A program made the translations under genes and the position numbers. Source: CBDCVA01 sp965222935 [NCBI: Candidatus Latescibacterota bacterium] (lineage in GTDB: Bacteria > Latescibacterota > CBDCVA01). From it: a DNA stretch of 64,000 bases. Shown in pieces: positions 16,846 through 25,290 of the stretch (position 1 is its first letter; every line of letters starts with the position of its first letter). The stretch is from the NCBI GenBank assembly GCA_965222935.1, contig CBDCVA010000001.1, positions 310,001 to 374,000 on the forward strand. Reading direction: 5' to 3'. Under the pieces are notes generated by a model. That model did no database searches. It had not been told where the DNA came from and worked only from the letters and a program-made list of their open reading frames with translations.

Positions 16846-18948
16846 GTGACCTTCCTCAACCCCTGGGGGCTCTTGGCACTGGCGGGCGTCGCCGTTCCCA
16901 TCGTCCTGCACCTGTTGACGCGACGTACACCCCGCGTGGTCGAGTTCTCCAACGTCGCGCTTCTCCATCGGCTCGAGCGCAGTGCCGCACGGCGGCTTCG
17001 CCTGCGCCAGCTTCTCTTGCTCCTGTTGCGCTGTCTGGCTGCGTTGCTTTTGGCTCTAGCGTTCGCGCGGCCCGTCTACGCGCCAGGAGCGCAGGCCCTG
17101 GGGGCCAGAACGGCCGTGGCCCAGTTCCTACTGGTGGACACATCCTTGAGCACGAGTTACGAAACCAATTCCGGCTCGGTTTTCAACCGCATCAAGGCGC
17201 ACGCCAAAGCCCTCGCCGCGGCGGCATCGGCGCAGGATCGCGTTTTTCTCGCCGGCTTTGGGAGCGGTATCGGGCCGTTCCGCGAGGTGTCAGGTGGCGA
17301 TGCGTCAAGGAGCACGCGGGTGTTGGAGGGGTTAGAGCCAGGGCTGGAGGGTACTGATCTGCGCCCGGCGCTAGAGGGGGCGCTCAGCTTCCTCGAGCGC
17401 GTCGATGCGCCTCGAAAAGAATTCGTGCTGATGACTGACCTCACCAGGCCCCCATGGGAGGCTTTCGGCGATCCCTTGACCCAAGTCGCTCCGGGGGTGC
17501 CCATCTTCGTCCTCGCCCCGCGGGTACGGGCACCGCAAAACATCGGCCTAGCTGCCGTCAGCGTGCCCGACCAGGTGATAGGGATCGGGCGGCCCATGTG
17601 GGTGGACGCGACGGTGCACAACTACGGGTCGGAGGCCACTGAAGGTGTCTTGATGGAACTTTTCGCCGACGGCGTGCGCACGCGCGCGACGACGGTGGCG
17701 CTGCGCCCGCATGCCGAGCAAACTCACCGCTTCACTTTCGTTCCCGAGACGGGCGAGGGACCTCTGGTCGGCGAGGTGCGCCTGGGGGACGATCGCCTGC
17801 GTGAGGACAACGGACGCTATTTTGCCGTGGCTCGTCCGCGCTCCCAAACCGTGCTGCTCACTGGGGCAATGCCCAGCGACGCGGCGTTCCTCCGGCGTGC
17901 CCTCGACCCCGGCAGCAGCGACGCCCCCTTTGAGATCCAAGAAGTAGAAGCGGCGGCCCTCAAGACGGACGCGGTTGGGGCGGCGGACGTGATCGTCCTG
18001 GCGGGAGCGCCCACGCTTTCCCCGGACCAGATCGACGCCATTGATGCGGCGGTGGACGGCGGCGCTGGCCTATGGGTCACGCTCGGTCCCAAGGCCGATT
18101 TGCGTGCGCTGGCGGAGCTGTTCGATCGCGGCGTCTTGCCCGCGCTGCCCTCACGCCCCAGAGGCGCCCCAGGTCGAACATCAGCCTTCTTTTCCGTCGA
18201 GTCGCTGGAAGCGGCGCATCCTCTCTTTGCCGGGCTGGAACGCGATGGCGTCGTGCAGGCACCGCGCGTATTCTTCGCCTATGAGGCTCGGGTCGCTCCG
18301 GGGGCACGCAACGCCCTCGCGCTTCGTGATGGCACACCACTGCTTCTGACCGGCCGGCATGGCCGTGGACGCAGCGCCGTCTTGCTTACGGGACTTGACC
18401 TGGCATGGAGTGACCTGGCGGTGCGCGGTCTGTTCGTCCCCCTTGTGCATCGGCTGGTGGGATACCTCCGCTTCGGCGTCCTTCGTCCGCCGGCGACGGT
18501 GGTGGGAGAGGACGCCTCGGGTCTTTTCGAGAGTTGGCGAAGCGATCTGATCGTGAGTTACGTCGGGCCCCGGGGTGAACGGGGCGACGTGCCGCTTTTG
18601 CCCACCCCCGAGGGCTATCGGTGGCAGTTGGACGCGGTCGCTTCGCCTGGACTGTGGACCTTGCATTCGGGAGACCGGACCGTCGCGCAGGTGGTCGCGA
18701 ACGTCGATCCCGCCGAATCGGACCTGACGCCGATGCCTCAGGCGGCCGTAGCCCAGCTTCTCGGGCCTGACCGAACGTCCTTCCTCGATCCGGGGGAGCC
18801 TTTGGCGCCGCAATTGCGCCGCTCGCGCGAGGGCACCGAGCTCTGGCAGCCGTTTGTGGCCCTGGCTCTCATCTTTCTTGCCGCCGAGATGGCCGTGCAG
18901 CGGACGCGATCGACAGCCGAGGGGCACCATCGAGGTGGCCTGGCTTAG
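16846..18948 (+). CDS. BatA-type vWA membrane protein
   Basis: Membrane protein of 700 residues starting at GTG. The N-terminus has the BatA signature: FLNPWGLLALAGVAVPIVLHLL, then a basic stretch and a second hydrophobic helix near 48-68. A vWA domain follows, with DTSLSTSYE near 98-106 as a modified MIDAS (DxSxS present). Next comes a CARDB-like stretch (ATVHNYGSEATEGVLMELF), and then a GATase-like region with VIVLAGAPTLSPDQIDAI and GLWVTLG near 382-413. A last hydrophobic segment lies near 668-685. It probably forms an inner-membrane complex with the MoxR and DUF58 proteins encoded just upstream. Substrate unknown. Confidence 0.88.
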   Translation: MTFLNPWGLLALAGVAVPIVLHLLTRRTPRVVEFSNVALLHRLERSAARRLRLRQLLLLLLRCLAALLLALAFARPVYAPGAQALGARTAVAQFLLVDTSLSTSYETNSGSVFNRIKAHAKALAAAASAQDRVFLAGFGSGIGPFREVSGGDASRSTRVLEGLEPGLEGTDLRPALEGALSFLERVDAPRKEFVLMTDLTRPPWEAFGDPLTQVAPGVPIFVLAPRVRAPQNIGLAAVSVPDQVIGIGRPMWVDATVHNYGSEATEGVLMELFADGVRTRATTVALRPHAEQTHRFTFVPETGEGPLVGEVRLGDDRLREDNGRYFAVARPRSQTVLLTGAMPSDAAFLRRALDPGSSDAPFEIQEVEAAALKTDAVGAADVIVLAGAPTLSPDQIDAIDAAVDGGAGLWVTLGPKADLRALAELFDRGVLPALPSRPRGAPGRTSAFFSVESLEAAHPLFAGLERDGVVQAPRVFFAYEARVAPGARNALALRDGTPLLLTGRHGRGRSAVLLTGLDLAWSDLAVRGLFVPLVHRLVGYLRFGVLRPPATVVGEDASGLFESWRSDLIVSYVGPRGERGDVPLLPTPEGYRWQLDAVASPGLWTLHSGDRTVAQVVANVDPAESDLTPMPQAAVAQLLGPDRTSFLDPGEPLAPQLRRSREGTELWQPFVALALIFLAAEMAVQRTRSTAEGHHRGGLA

Positions 18949-18979
18949 GACAACAGCATCACACGGGGAGATGTGAGCC

Positions 18980-19750
18980 ATGCTCTTCAGGAAGAAGGAC
19001 AGATCGGAAGCCAAGTCGAAGGAGAAGGCCATCATTCTCGAGGACCAGGAGGTTCAGGAGATCGAGGTTCAGGAGCAGCTCAGCACTCTGGGCGAGCGTG
19101 ACAAGAAGGAGACCGTCGCTGAGGCGGACGCCCAGGTGGATTCGGCGGTTAAGGAGGCCGCGCGGGATTCGCTGCGAAGCCTCAGGCTCTTGGAGGAAGG
19201 ACGCTGCCCCGAATGCGGCCGCAAGAGCACGCAGTTTCTGTTCACGAGCATCTGCGCCCACTGCGGCTGGTCGACCTTCATCAAGCCCCGGCTCAGCGTG
19301 GTCCGCGTCCACCTGACGGGCGGAGAGACCGTCGAATGCGATTCGACTTTCGACACGAAATCGGGCGATCTCTTATGTATCCACGAGGACGTGGTGCGCT
19401 TCCGGCTGGCGAAGCAGAACGTCCGGTATATTGAGTACGCGTGGACGGACGAGGAGATCCGCGTGAGGCGCGAAGAAAGAATGCGCCAGGTCGTCGGCGT
19501 GTGCGACTGGTGCGTACAAGCGCTACCCACCGATCGCGACGATGTCTGGGAGACTTACGCGGCGATAGGTGCGCAGCAGGAGAGCTTCCGCTTCTGCACC
19601 GAGAAGTGTTTCAGGTCCTTTGAGAAACAGTACCCCGCGCGCATCCACCGCGATTGCTATAACCGCGATTGCCGCATATGCGAGGAGTGCATCAAGCGGT
19701 TTGACGATACCAGCGCCAAACGGCTTCCGGTATACGGCGAGCAGCGCTGA
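18980..19750 (+). CDS. Uncharacterised Cys-rich zinc-binding protein
   Basis: 256-residue cytoplasmic protein, not recognised as a named family. The first 70 residues are charged and probably helical (EVQEIEVQEQL repeats a short unit). A zinc ribbon is formed by Cys76/Cys79 (CPECG) and Cys92/Cys95 (CAHCG). A beta-rich middle domain follows, with VECDSTFDTKSGDLLCI. The end has two more metal-type clusters: Cys175/Cys178 with Cys206/Cys210, and Cys226/Cys231/Cys234/Cys237. Two to three structural zincs are likely. It is the last gene of the MoxR/vWA run, 31 bases after the BatA-like gene. It converges on the ABC exporter with a 10-base gap, so a role in that module is plausible but unproven. 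Confidence 0.75.
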   Translation: MLFRKKDRSEAKSKEKAIILEDQEVQEIEVQEQLSTLGERDKKETVAEADAQVDSAVKEAARDSLRSLRLLEEGRCPECGRKSTQFLFTSICAHCGWSTFIKPRLSVVRVHLTGGETVECDSTFDTKSGDLLCIHEDVVRFRLAKQNVRYIEYAWTDEEIRVRREERMRQVVGVCDWCVQALPTDRDDVWETYAAIGAQQESFRFCTEKCFRSFEKQYPARIHRDCYNRDCRICEECIKRFDDTSAKRLPVYGEQR

Positions 19751-19760
19751 GTTCTTCCGC

Positions 19761-21722
19761 CTATCTCGCTATGACGTCCTGAGCCTGTCGAAAGGCGACT
19801 GCGGTTTGGGGCGTGCGAACGTGCACATCGCTCCGCCGTTGCTGCGCGAATAGCCTGGCATAGCGACCCCCGAGGGTCAACAGTTCGGAGTGTGTCCCTC
19901 GTTCGATGATCTCTCCGCGCTCCATCGCCACGATCTGGTCCGCTCGCATGGCGGTGGCAACGCGGTGGGTGATGATGAACGCCGTGCGCCCACGCATGAC
20001 CTTGGTCAAGGTCTCCCAGATGCGGGCCTCCGTGGCCGCGTCAAGGGCGGAGGTGCTGTCGTCGAGGATGAGAATGCTGGGATTGGTGAGTAGGGCCATG
20101 GCGATGGCCACCCGCTGCTTCTGCCCGCCCGAGAGGCTCATGCCGCGCTCGCCGATCCCCGTCTCGTACTTCTCGGGTAGCGAGTAAATGAAATCGTGGA
20201 TCTCCGCCGCCTTGGCCGCTTCGACGACCTGGGCAGGCGTCGCGTCCAGCCGCCCGTACACGATGTTTTCGGCAATCGTACCGCTGAAGAGCACGACCTC
20301 CTGGGGCACCAGCCCCACATGGCTGCGCAAGCTCACCAGTGCGATATCCCGCAAGTCGGTTCCGTCGAGCAAAACGGCGCCGCGCGTGGGATCGTAAAGC
20401 CGCAGCAGAAGGTTGGCCAGCGACGTCTTGCCTGCGCCACTGGGGCCTACGATCGCCACGACCGTTCCTGCGGGTACATCTAATTGGACGTTCTGGAGGG
20501 CACTCTCCGTTTCCTGCTGTCCTGAGCTTGCCGAAGGATCGTCGTAGTGCAGCCAGACATCCTCGAACGTCACGCGGCCCGTCACCGACCCGAGCCGATG
20601 CGCGCCGGGTCGGTCACTGATGGCGGTCGGTTCGTCGAGGATCTCAAAGACGCGCTTGAGCGTGACGACCACCCACTGCACGATGTCGCCCATGCTCGTC
20701 AGCGATCCCACCGGACCGAAGAGCGCCCCCACCGCGGCGTAGAAGTACAGCAGCGATCCCAACGTGAGCTGACCGTCGCGAACCATCACCGCGCCCCAGA
20801 AGAGCACCGCTGCTGTGGTTGCTGCCGAGATCAGCCCTGTCACCGTGAGTTGGCCCGTCGCCAGCAGGTTTCGGCCGATGAGCGCGCGGATGTACTCCGC
20901 AGCGAGATGCAGGAAGCGACGCGCTTCCCGCCGCTCCTGTGCGAACGCAGCCACGACGCGGATGGCTCCCAGCCGCTCGCCGACCAGGCCGTAGATCTCC
21001 GAGTTCCGCTCGCGGATGAGCCGCCACCGCTCTCGAAGCCGTACTTTGAAGATCCGGTAAGTGACGCCGTGGAAGGGCAGGGCAGCCAGGGCGACTAGCC
21101 CAAGGCGCGGCTCGATCTTGATCAATGTGATGGCGCCCACCGCGAGCATCGCCATTTGCGCGCACATGTCCACAAAGGTCTGCGTTACGCTGTCCTCGAT
21201 GACGGTTACGTCGTCGAGCACGCGCGCCAATAGTTTCCCCACCTGTCGCTGCTCGAGGTAGCGTATGTGCAGGCCGATCAACTTCCGGTGGAGCTGTTTC
21301 CGCAGGCGGAAGACCATCTGGCGCCCGATACCCGCCGAGATGTACGCGACCGTCCATCGTAGCCCGGCGCTCAGGCTGGTCACGCACACGAAGCAGGCCG
21401 ACAAGAGCACGATCAGCCGGATCTTCTCCTCCGGCTCTCGTTTGCCTGCGCCGTCCTGGGCCTCGCTGCTGCCGCCCTGAGCTCGTTGAAGGGTGGCAGC
21501 GGCCTCTCTGTCGCCCTCCCCGCCGACGCTGATCTGCAAGACGTCGTCCACCATGACCTTGCCCAGATAGCCGATGATGAAGGGTTGAGTGGACATCAGG
21601 ATCGAGGCCATGAGCACCAGCGCTAGCCGCCACCGATGGACCACGACATACTTGCGCGCGAGGCGCAAAAGTAACCCCCGCGCCTCGCGGCCCTCGATGC
21701 GCTCAGACCGATACGGCGGCAT
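19761..21722 (-). CDS. ABC exporter half-transporter with degenerate catalytic site
   Basis: Type IV ABC exporter subunit (653 residues): six-helix membrane domain, then a nucleotide-binding domain. Walker A is GPSGAGKTS near 424 and the signature is LSGGQKQRVAI. Walker B reads LILDDSTSALD, with Asp where the catalytic Glu is expected. The switch His is kept in THRVATA. This matches the degenerate-site half of heterodimeric exporters such as TM287/288. Two short repeat copies lie inside the frame: one gives a PSASSGQ insertion just before Walker A, and the other sits in an extended loop after the first helix. Its start overlaps the end of the partner gene by 20 bases. Confidence 0.92.
   Translation of the reverse strand: MPPYRSERIEGREARGLLLRLARKYVVVHRWRLALVLMASILMSTQPFIIGYLGKVMVDDVLQISVGGEGDREAAATLQRAQGGSSEAQDGAGKREPEEKIRLIVLLSACFVCVTSLSAGLRWTVAYISAGIGRQMVFRLRKQLHRKLIGLHIRYLEQRQVGKLLARVLDDVTVIEDSVTQTFVDMCAQMAMLAVGAITLIKIEPRLGLVALAALPFHGVTYRIFKVRLRERWRLIRERNSEIYGLVGERLGAIRVVAAFAQERREARRFLHLAAEYIRALIGRNLLATGQLTVTGLISAATTAAVLFWGAVMVRDGQLTLGSLLYFYAAVGALFGPVGSLTSMGDIVQWVVVTLKRVFEILDEPTAISDRPGAHRLGSVTGRVTFEDVWLHYDDPSASSGQQETESALQNVQLDVPAGTVVAIVGPSGAGKTSLANLLLRLYDPTRGAVLLDGTDLRDIALVSLRSHVGLVPQEVVLFSGTIAENIVYGRLDATPAQVVEAAKAAEIHDFIYSLPEKYETGIGERGMSLSGGQKQRVAIAMALLTNPSILILDDSTSALDAATEARIWETLTKVMRGRTAFIITHRVATAMRADQIVAMERGEIIERGTHSELLTLGGRYARLFAQQRRSDVHVRTPQTAVAFRQAQDVIAR
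19775..19799 (+). repeat. CTGAG/CGAAGG dispersed repeat, copy 1
   Basis: Short element with core CCTGAGCCTGTCGAAAGGC. It lies within the last codons of the minus-strand ABC exporter gene, whose stop follows 12-14 bases further on, so it supplies part of a non-conserved C-terminal tail. It has the same orientation as the other four copies. Confidence 0.7.
20518..20541 (+). repeat. CTGAG/CGAAGG dispersed repeat, copy 2 (inside ABC gene)
   Basis: Core CCTGAGCTTGCCGAAGG inside the exporter nucleotide-binding domain. On the minus strand it is translated in frame as PSASSGQ, between the A-loop Tyr (LHYDD) and the next strand before Walker A. It adds residues without breaking the frame. Confidence 0.75.
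21474..21497 (+). repeat. CTGAG/CGAAGG dispersed repeat, copy 3 (diverged, inside ABC gene)
   Basis: Diverged copy CCTGAGCTCGTTGAAGGG within the long loop between the first two transmembrane helices of the exporter. It is read in frame on the minus strand as TLQRAQGG. Recognised by shared ends and orientation; weaker than copies 1, 2 and 4. Confidence 0.5.
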
Positions 21723-23454
21723 AGGTCTCGATCGCCCCGAACTGCTCGCGGCAGAGCCGCGCGTACAGGCTTCCGGGAGTATCTATCAGGTTTTCGTGGC
21801 GGCCCATCTCCACGATCCGGCCACCCTCCATCACGATGATCAGGTCCGCCCCAACGATCGTGGACAGTCGGTGAGCAATCACGAAGGCTGTCCGCCCCTC
21901 CATGACGTTCTCCAGCGCCCGCTGGATCAGTGCCTCCGATTCCGAATCCAGGGAGCTGGTCGCCTCGTCGAGGATCAGGATGCGCGGATCGGTCAGAACA
22001 GCTCGAGCGATGGCCACGCGCTGCTTCTCCCCACCGGAAAGCAACATACCCTCTTCGCCGAGCTTCGTCTCGTACCCCTCGGGCAGGCGCGTGACCATCT
22101 TGTGCGCCTCCGCCACCTTCGCCGCAGCCACGACGCGGTCCATCGAGGCCGACGGGTCACCGTAGCGAATGTTCTCGGCCACCGTGGCGTTGAACAACAG
22201 GGAGTCCTGCAGGACCACACCGATCTGACTCCGGAGCGACCGCAGTGACACCTCCCGAAGGTCATGGTCGTCGATTCGGATGGCGCCCTCGGTGGGATCG
22301 TAGAAGCGGAGCAGGAGGTTGGAGAGCGTGGTCTTCCCGCAGCCGGTATGGCCCACCAGCGCCACGTTCGTTCCAGGGGCCACATCCAAGTCCACCTCGT
22401 GCAGGACGAGCTCACCCGGGTTGTAGGCGAACGAGACATGGTCGTAACGCACGCGCCCGCGGATCGTCGGCAAGTCCGCTGCGCCTGGCGATTCGCGGAC
22501 CTGGGGTTGCGTGTCCAGGATCTCGAAGATCCGGCTTCCTGCGACGATCGCACGTTGGATCGGGCCGACCATGCTGGTGATGCTGCGTATGGGTTTGAGC
22601 ACTTGGTTGGTGTAGGCGGTGAACGCTATGACCGCCCCGTAGGTGAGTTCGCCGCGGACGACGTAGTAGCACCCCAGACAGAAGACGATCCCGCGCACCA
22701 GTCCGTTGATGAACATCGAGGTCGCACCCAGCGACGCGCTGAGGGTCACCCCGCGCATCGAGTGGCGCAGAGATTCCCGCGTCTCGCCCAGGAACTGGCG
22801 TGTCTCCCAGCGTTCGCGCGAGAAAGCCTTGACCCGCCTCGCCCCCGCAAGCCGCTCCCCAAGCGTCCCCGAGATGTTCTCCATCTTGGCCCAGTAGGCG
22901 CCGCTGGCCCTGCGGATCGGCTTGACAAAGACGCGGTAGTTGCCCACATAGAACGGTGTGGCCAAGAGCAGCACCAGCGTGAGCTTCCACGAGAGAGAGA
23001 TGACCACCGCCAGCGCCACCATGCAAGTCAAGACGTCGGTCAGAAGGCTTACCGACTTATACGTGATGAGGTTGCGCACCGTCCCCACGTCGCTCATCAT
23101 CCGCGTCAGGATTTTACCCGTCGTCATCCGGTCGTAGAACGCGGGCGATAAACGCAGGAGATGGCGGTACATGGCCAGGCGCACGTTGAAGATCAGCCGC
23201 TGGCCGACGAACGCGATCAGATGGTTGTTCACGAACGACACGCCGCCGCTGATGGCGGGCACAGCGAGGAAGAGCCCGATCACCAGCGGCAATCGGTCCC
23301 AGTCGCCCGGCGTGATGACGTCGTCTACGAGCATCTTGATCAAGTACGGCGGGACCATCGCAACCACGGTGAGGAAGCCGGTGCACGCGAAGGCGATGAA
23401 CAGCCGGCTTTTGTAGCGGGCCGCGAAGGCCAGGAGTCGAGTGAGGCCGCGCAT
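21703..23454 (-). CDS. ABC exporter half-transporter, catalytically complete partner
   Basis: First gene of the exporter pair, 583 residues. Six transmembrane helices occupy about 1-310. The nucleotide-binding domain carries Walker A GHTGCGKTT, signature LSGGEKQRVAIARAV, and Walker B LILDEATSSLD with the catalytic Glu intact. The switch His is in AHRLSTI. The Glu here and the Asp in the partner predict one hydrolytic and one structural ATP site in the heterodimer. The substrate cannot be told from sequence; lipids or hydrophobic compounds are common for this group. It is divergent from apgM across a 127-base gap. Confidence 0.93.
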   Translation of the reverse strand: MRGLTRLLAFAARYKSRLFIAFACTGFLTVVAMVPPYLIKMLVDDVITPGDWDRLPLVIGLFLAVPAISGGVSFVNNHLIAFVGQRLIFNVRLAMYRHLLRLSPAFYDRMTTGKILTRMMSDVGTVRNLITYKSVSLLTDVLTCMVALAVVISLSWKLTLVLLLATPFYVGNYRVFVKPIRRASGAYWAKMENISGTLGERLAGARRVKAFSRERWETRQFLGETRESLRHSMRGVTLSASLGATSMFINGLVRGIVFCLGCYYVVRGELTYGAVIAFTAYTNQVLKPIRSITSMVGPIQRAIVAGSRIFEILDTQPQVRESPGAADLPTIRGRVRYDHVSFAYNPGELVLHEVDLDVAPGTNVALVGHTGCGKTTLSNLLLRFYDPTEGAIRIDDHDLREVSLRSLRSQIGVVLQDSLLFNATVAENIRYGDPSASMDRVVAAAKVAEAHKMVTRLPEGYETKLGEEGMLLSGGEKQRVAIARAVLTDPRILILDEATSSLDSESEALIQRALENVMEGRTAFVIAHRLSTIVGADLIIVMEGGRIVEMGRHENLIDTPGSLYARLCREQFGAIETYAAVSV

Positions 23455-23581
23455 GGCGTTCGTGCCGTAGGCCTCAGCTCGGTGGAGGGGCGGCGGTGAG
23501 TCTAAGGAGCAACCGTAGCATCAATCCGAGTGCGCTTGAGAATCTTGCGAAGGTAATGGGCCCCGAGAGGCAAGTCAAGCG

Positions 23582-24814
23582 ATGACGCCCCCATTTTCAC
23601 CCTCCGGGCCGCTGCCCGGTAGCGAAGCGCTACGTGAGCTTCTCATCCCCAGCGAGGCCAAGGTCTTGCTGCTCGTCCTCGATGGCTTGGGCGGTTTGCC
23701 GGGACCGGAGCGCCTCACCGAGCTGGAGGCAGCTCGCTCACCCAACCTCGATGCCCTGGCGCGCCGGGGGACCTGCGGCCTCCTCGAACCCATTGGGCCG
23801 GGCATCACACCGGGCTCGGGACCCGCCCACCTCGCGCTCTTCGGCTACGACCCACGCTACCACCTGATCGGCCGCGGCGCGCTCTCCGCGCTCGGCGTGG
23901 GGCTCTCCCTCGGGCCGAATGATGTCGCCGCGCGCGCCAACTTCTGCACGCTCGACGGTGACGGCAACGTCAGCGACCGACGCGCGGGGCGCATCTCCAC
24001 CGAGGACTGCGTCCGCCTGACCGAGCGTCTCGACCGGATCCCGCTCCCCCAGGCGGCCGTCCGCGTCGTGCCCGAGCGCGAACACAGAGCTGTGGTCGTC
24101 TTCACCGGTGATGGGCTCGCGCCGAGCGTCTGCGATTCCGATCCCCAGCGAACGGGCGTCCCTCCCGCACGGATCGAAGCGACTGAACCCAATGGCGCCC
24201 GCATGGCCGAGGTCGCCGAGGCTTTTCTGTCCGAAGTGCGCCAGCGCTTGGCCGAGGAGCCTCGCACCAATGGCATGCTTCTGCGAGGCTTCGCAAAGGC
24301 GTCCAAGCTACCCTCGTTCGCCGAGACCTATGGCATGCATGCCGCCGCCATCGCCGTCTATCCCATGTACCGCGGTGTGGCGCACGCCTGCGGCATGACC
24401 GTCATCGAGACCGGTCCAACCGTGGCGGACCAGGTCGCGGCGCTCGAAAGCGCAGCACCCGAGCACGACTTCGTCTATCTCCACGTCAAGGCCACCGATA
24501 CCTCGGGCGAGGATGGCGATTTCGATGCTAAGAGGGCCGCCATCGAGGCCGTGGACGCCGAGCTGCCTCGCATCCTCGACCTCGCCCCCTCGGCGATGGC
24601 CGTCACCGGCGATCACTCGACGCCCTCCGTCCTGCGCAGCCATAGCTGGCATCCAGTGCCCCTTGTTACCTGGGGGCCCTCGTGCCTGCCCGATGATGTC
24701 GCTAGCTTCGGCGAGCGAGCGTGCGCTCATGGTGCCCTAGGTCGGATGCCGGCCGTGCACCTGATGGCGCTTCTGCTGGGGACAGCAGGTCGGCTGGCCC
24801 GGTTCGGCGCCTAG
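23582..24814 (+). CDS. apgM: Cofactor-independent phosphoglycerate mutase, archaeal type (ApgM)
   Basis: Interconverts 2- and 3-phosphoglycerate in glycolysis using a metal-bound Ser phospho-intermediate (alkaline phosphatase superfamily). The N-terminus reads LLVLDGLGGLPGP with metal-binding Asp. The catalytic Ser lies in the GITPGSGPAHLALFGYDP region. Late metal ligands occur in VKATDTSGEDGD and VTGDHSTPSVLRSHSWHP. The length of 410 residues fits ApgM rather than GpmI. It begins a plus-strand pair with the VanZ-like gene, whose start directly follows the apgM stop. Confidence 0.92.
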   Translation: MTPPFSPSGPLPGSEALRELLIPSEAKVLLLVLDGLGGLPGPERLTELEAARSPNLDALARRGTCGLLEPIGPGITPGSGPAHLALFGYDPRYHLIGRGALSALGVGLSLGPNDVAARANFCTLDGDGNVSDRRAGRISTEDCVRLTERLDRIPLPQAAVRVVPEREHRAVVVFTGDGLAPSVCDSDPQRTGVPPARIEATEPNGARMAEVAEAFLSEVRQRLAEEPRTNGMLLRGFAKASKLPSFAETYGMHAAAIAVYPMYRGVAHACGMTVIETGPTVADQVAALESAAPEHDFVYLHVKATDTSGEDGDFDAKRAAIEAVDAELPRILDLAPSAMAVTGDHSTPSVLRSHSWHPVPLVTWGPSCLPDDVASFGERACAHGALGRMPAVHLMALLLGTAGRLARFGA

Positions 24815-25186
24815 ATGGGGTCCCATACTCGACTGTACGCTTGGGGTCCCGTGCTCGGCTGGACCGGAGTGATCCTCATCGTCTCATCCATCCCTGGCCC
24901 TCTAGCGCCGCCCCCACCTCTGCCTTTCGCCGATAAACTGGCCCATGCTGCCGAATTCGCGGTTCTGGGTGCGCTCTTTCGGCGTGCGTGGCGCGGGGAG
25001 ATGGGCGACGCGTCCTCCGGGCGCGGACTGATCTATGCGGTAGCCGGTGGCACGGTGGTGGGTGCACTTGATGAAGTCTACCAGACGTTCGTGCCCGGGC
25101 GTCTGTCGACGATGGGCGATGTCGGAGCCGATATGGTTGGAGCGTTCATCGGCGCGTGGCTGTGGCCGAGGCTCCGCCGCCACTAG
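24815..25186 (+). CDS. VanZ-like membrane protein
   Basis: Small membrane protein (123 residues) of the VanZ-like family. Family motifs are FADKLAHAAEFAVLGALF, then DEVYQTFVPGR and STMGDVGADMVGAFIGAWL. Three to four hydrophobic segments are visible near 10-28, 40-55, 72-85 and 102-118. Function is unknown outside glycopeptide resistance clusters, and no van genes are present here. It starts on the base after the apgM stop, indicating co-transcription. Confidence 0.85.
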   Translation: MGSHTRLYAWGPVLGWTGVILIVSSIPGPLAPPPPLPFADKLAHAAEFAVLGALFRRAWRGEMGDASSGRGLIYAVAGGTVVGALDEVYQTFVPGRLSTMGDVGADMVGAFIGAWLWPRLRRH

Positions 25187-25266
25187 ATTCGCAACGGGGC
25201 GGGATGCCGATCGCGCAGCCCGCCGGTCTCGGTCACCCCCTAGTGTGGCCGGTAAGCTCATCACCA

Positions 25267-25290
25267 CGCTGAGTTTGTCGAAGGATGACG
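25267..25290 (+). repeat. CTGAG/CGAAGG dispersed repeat, copy 4
   Basis: Core GCTGAGTTTGTCGAAGG in the gap between the VanZ-like and MFS genes. The candidate ATG of the MFS gene at 25285 falls inside the element, whose GAAGG could serve as ribosome binding material. Same orientation as the other copies. Confidence 0.7.
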
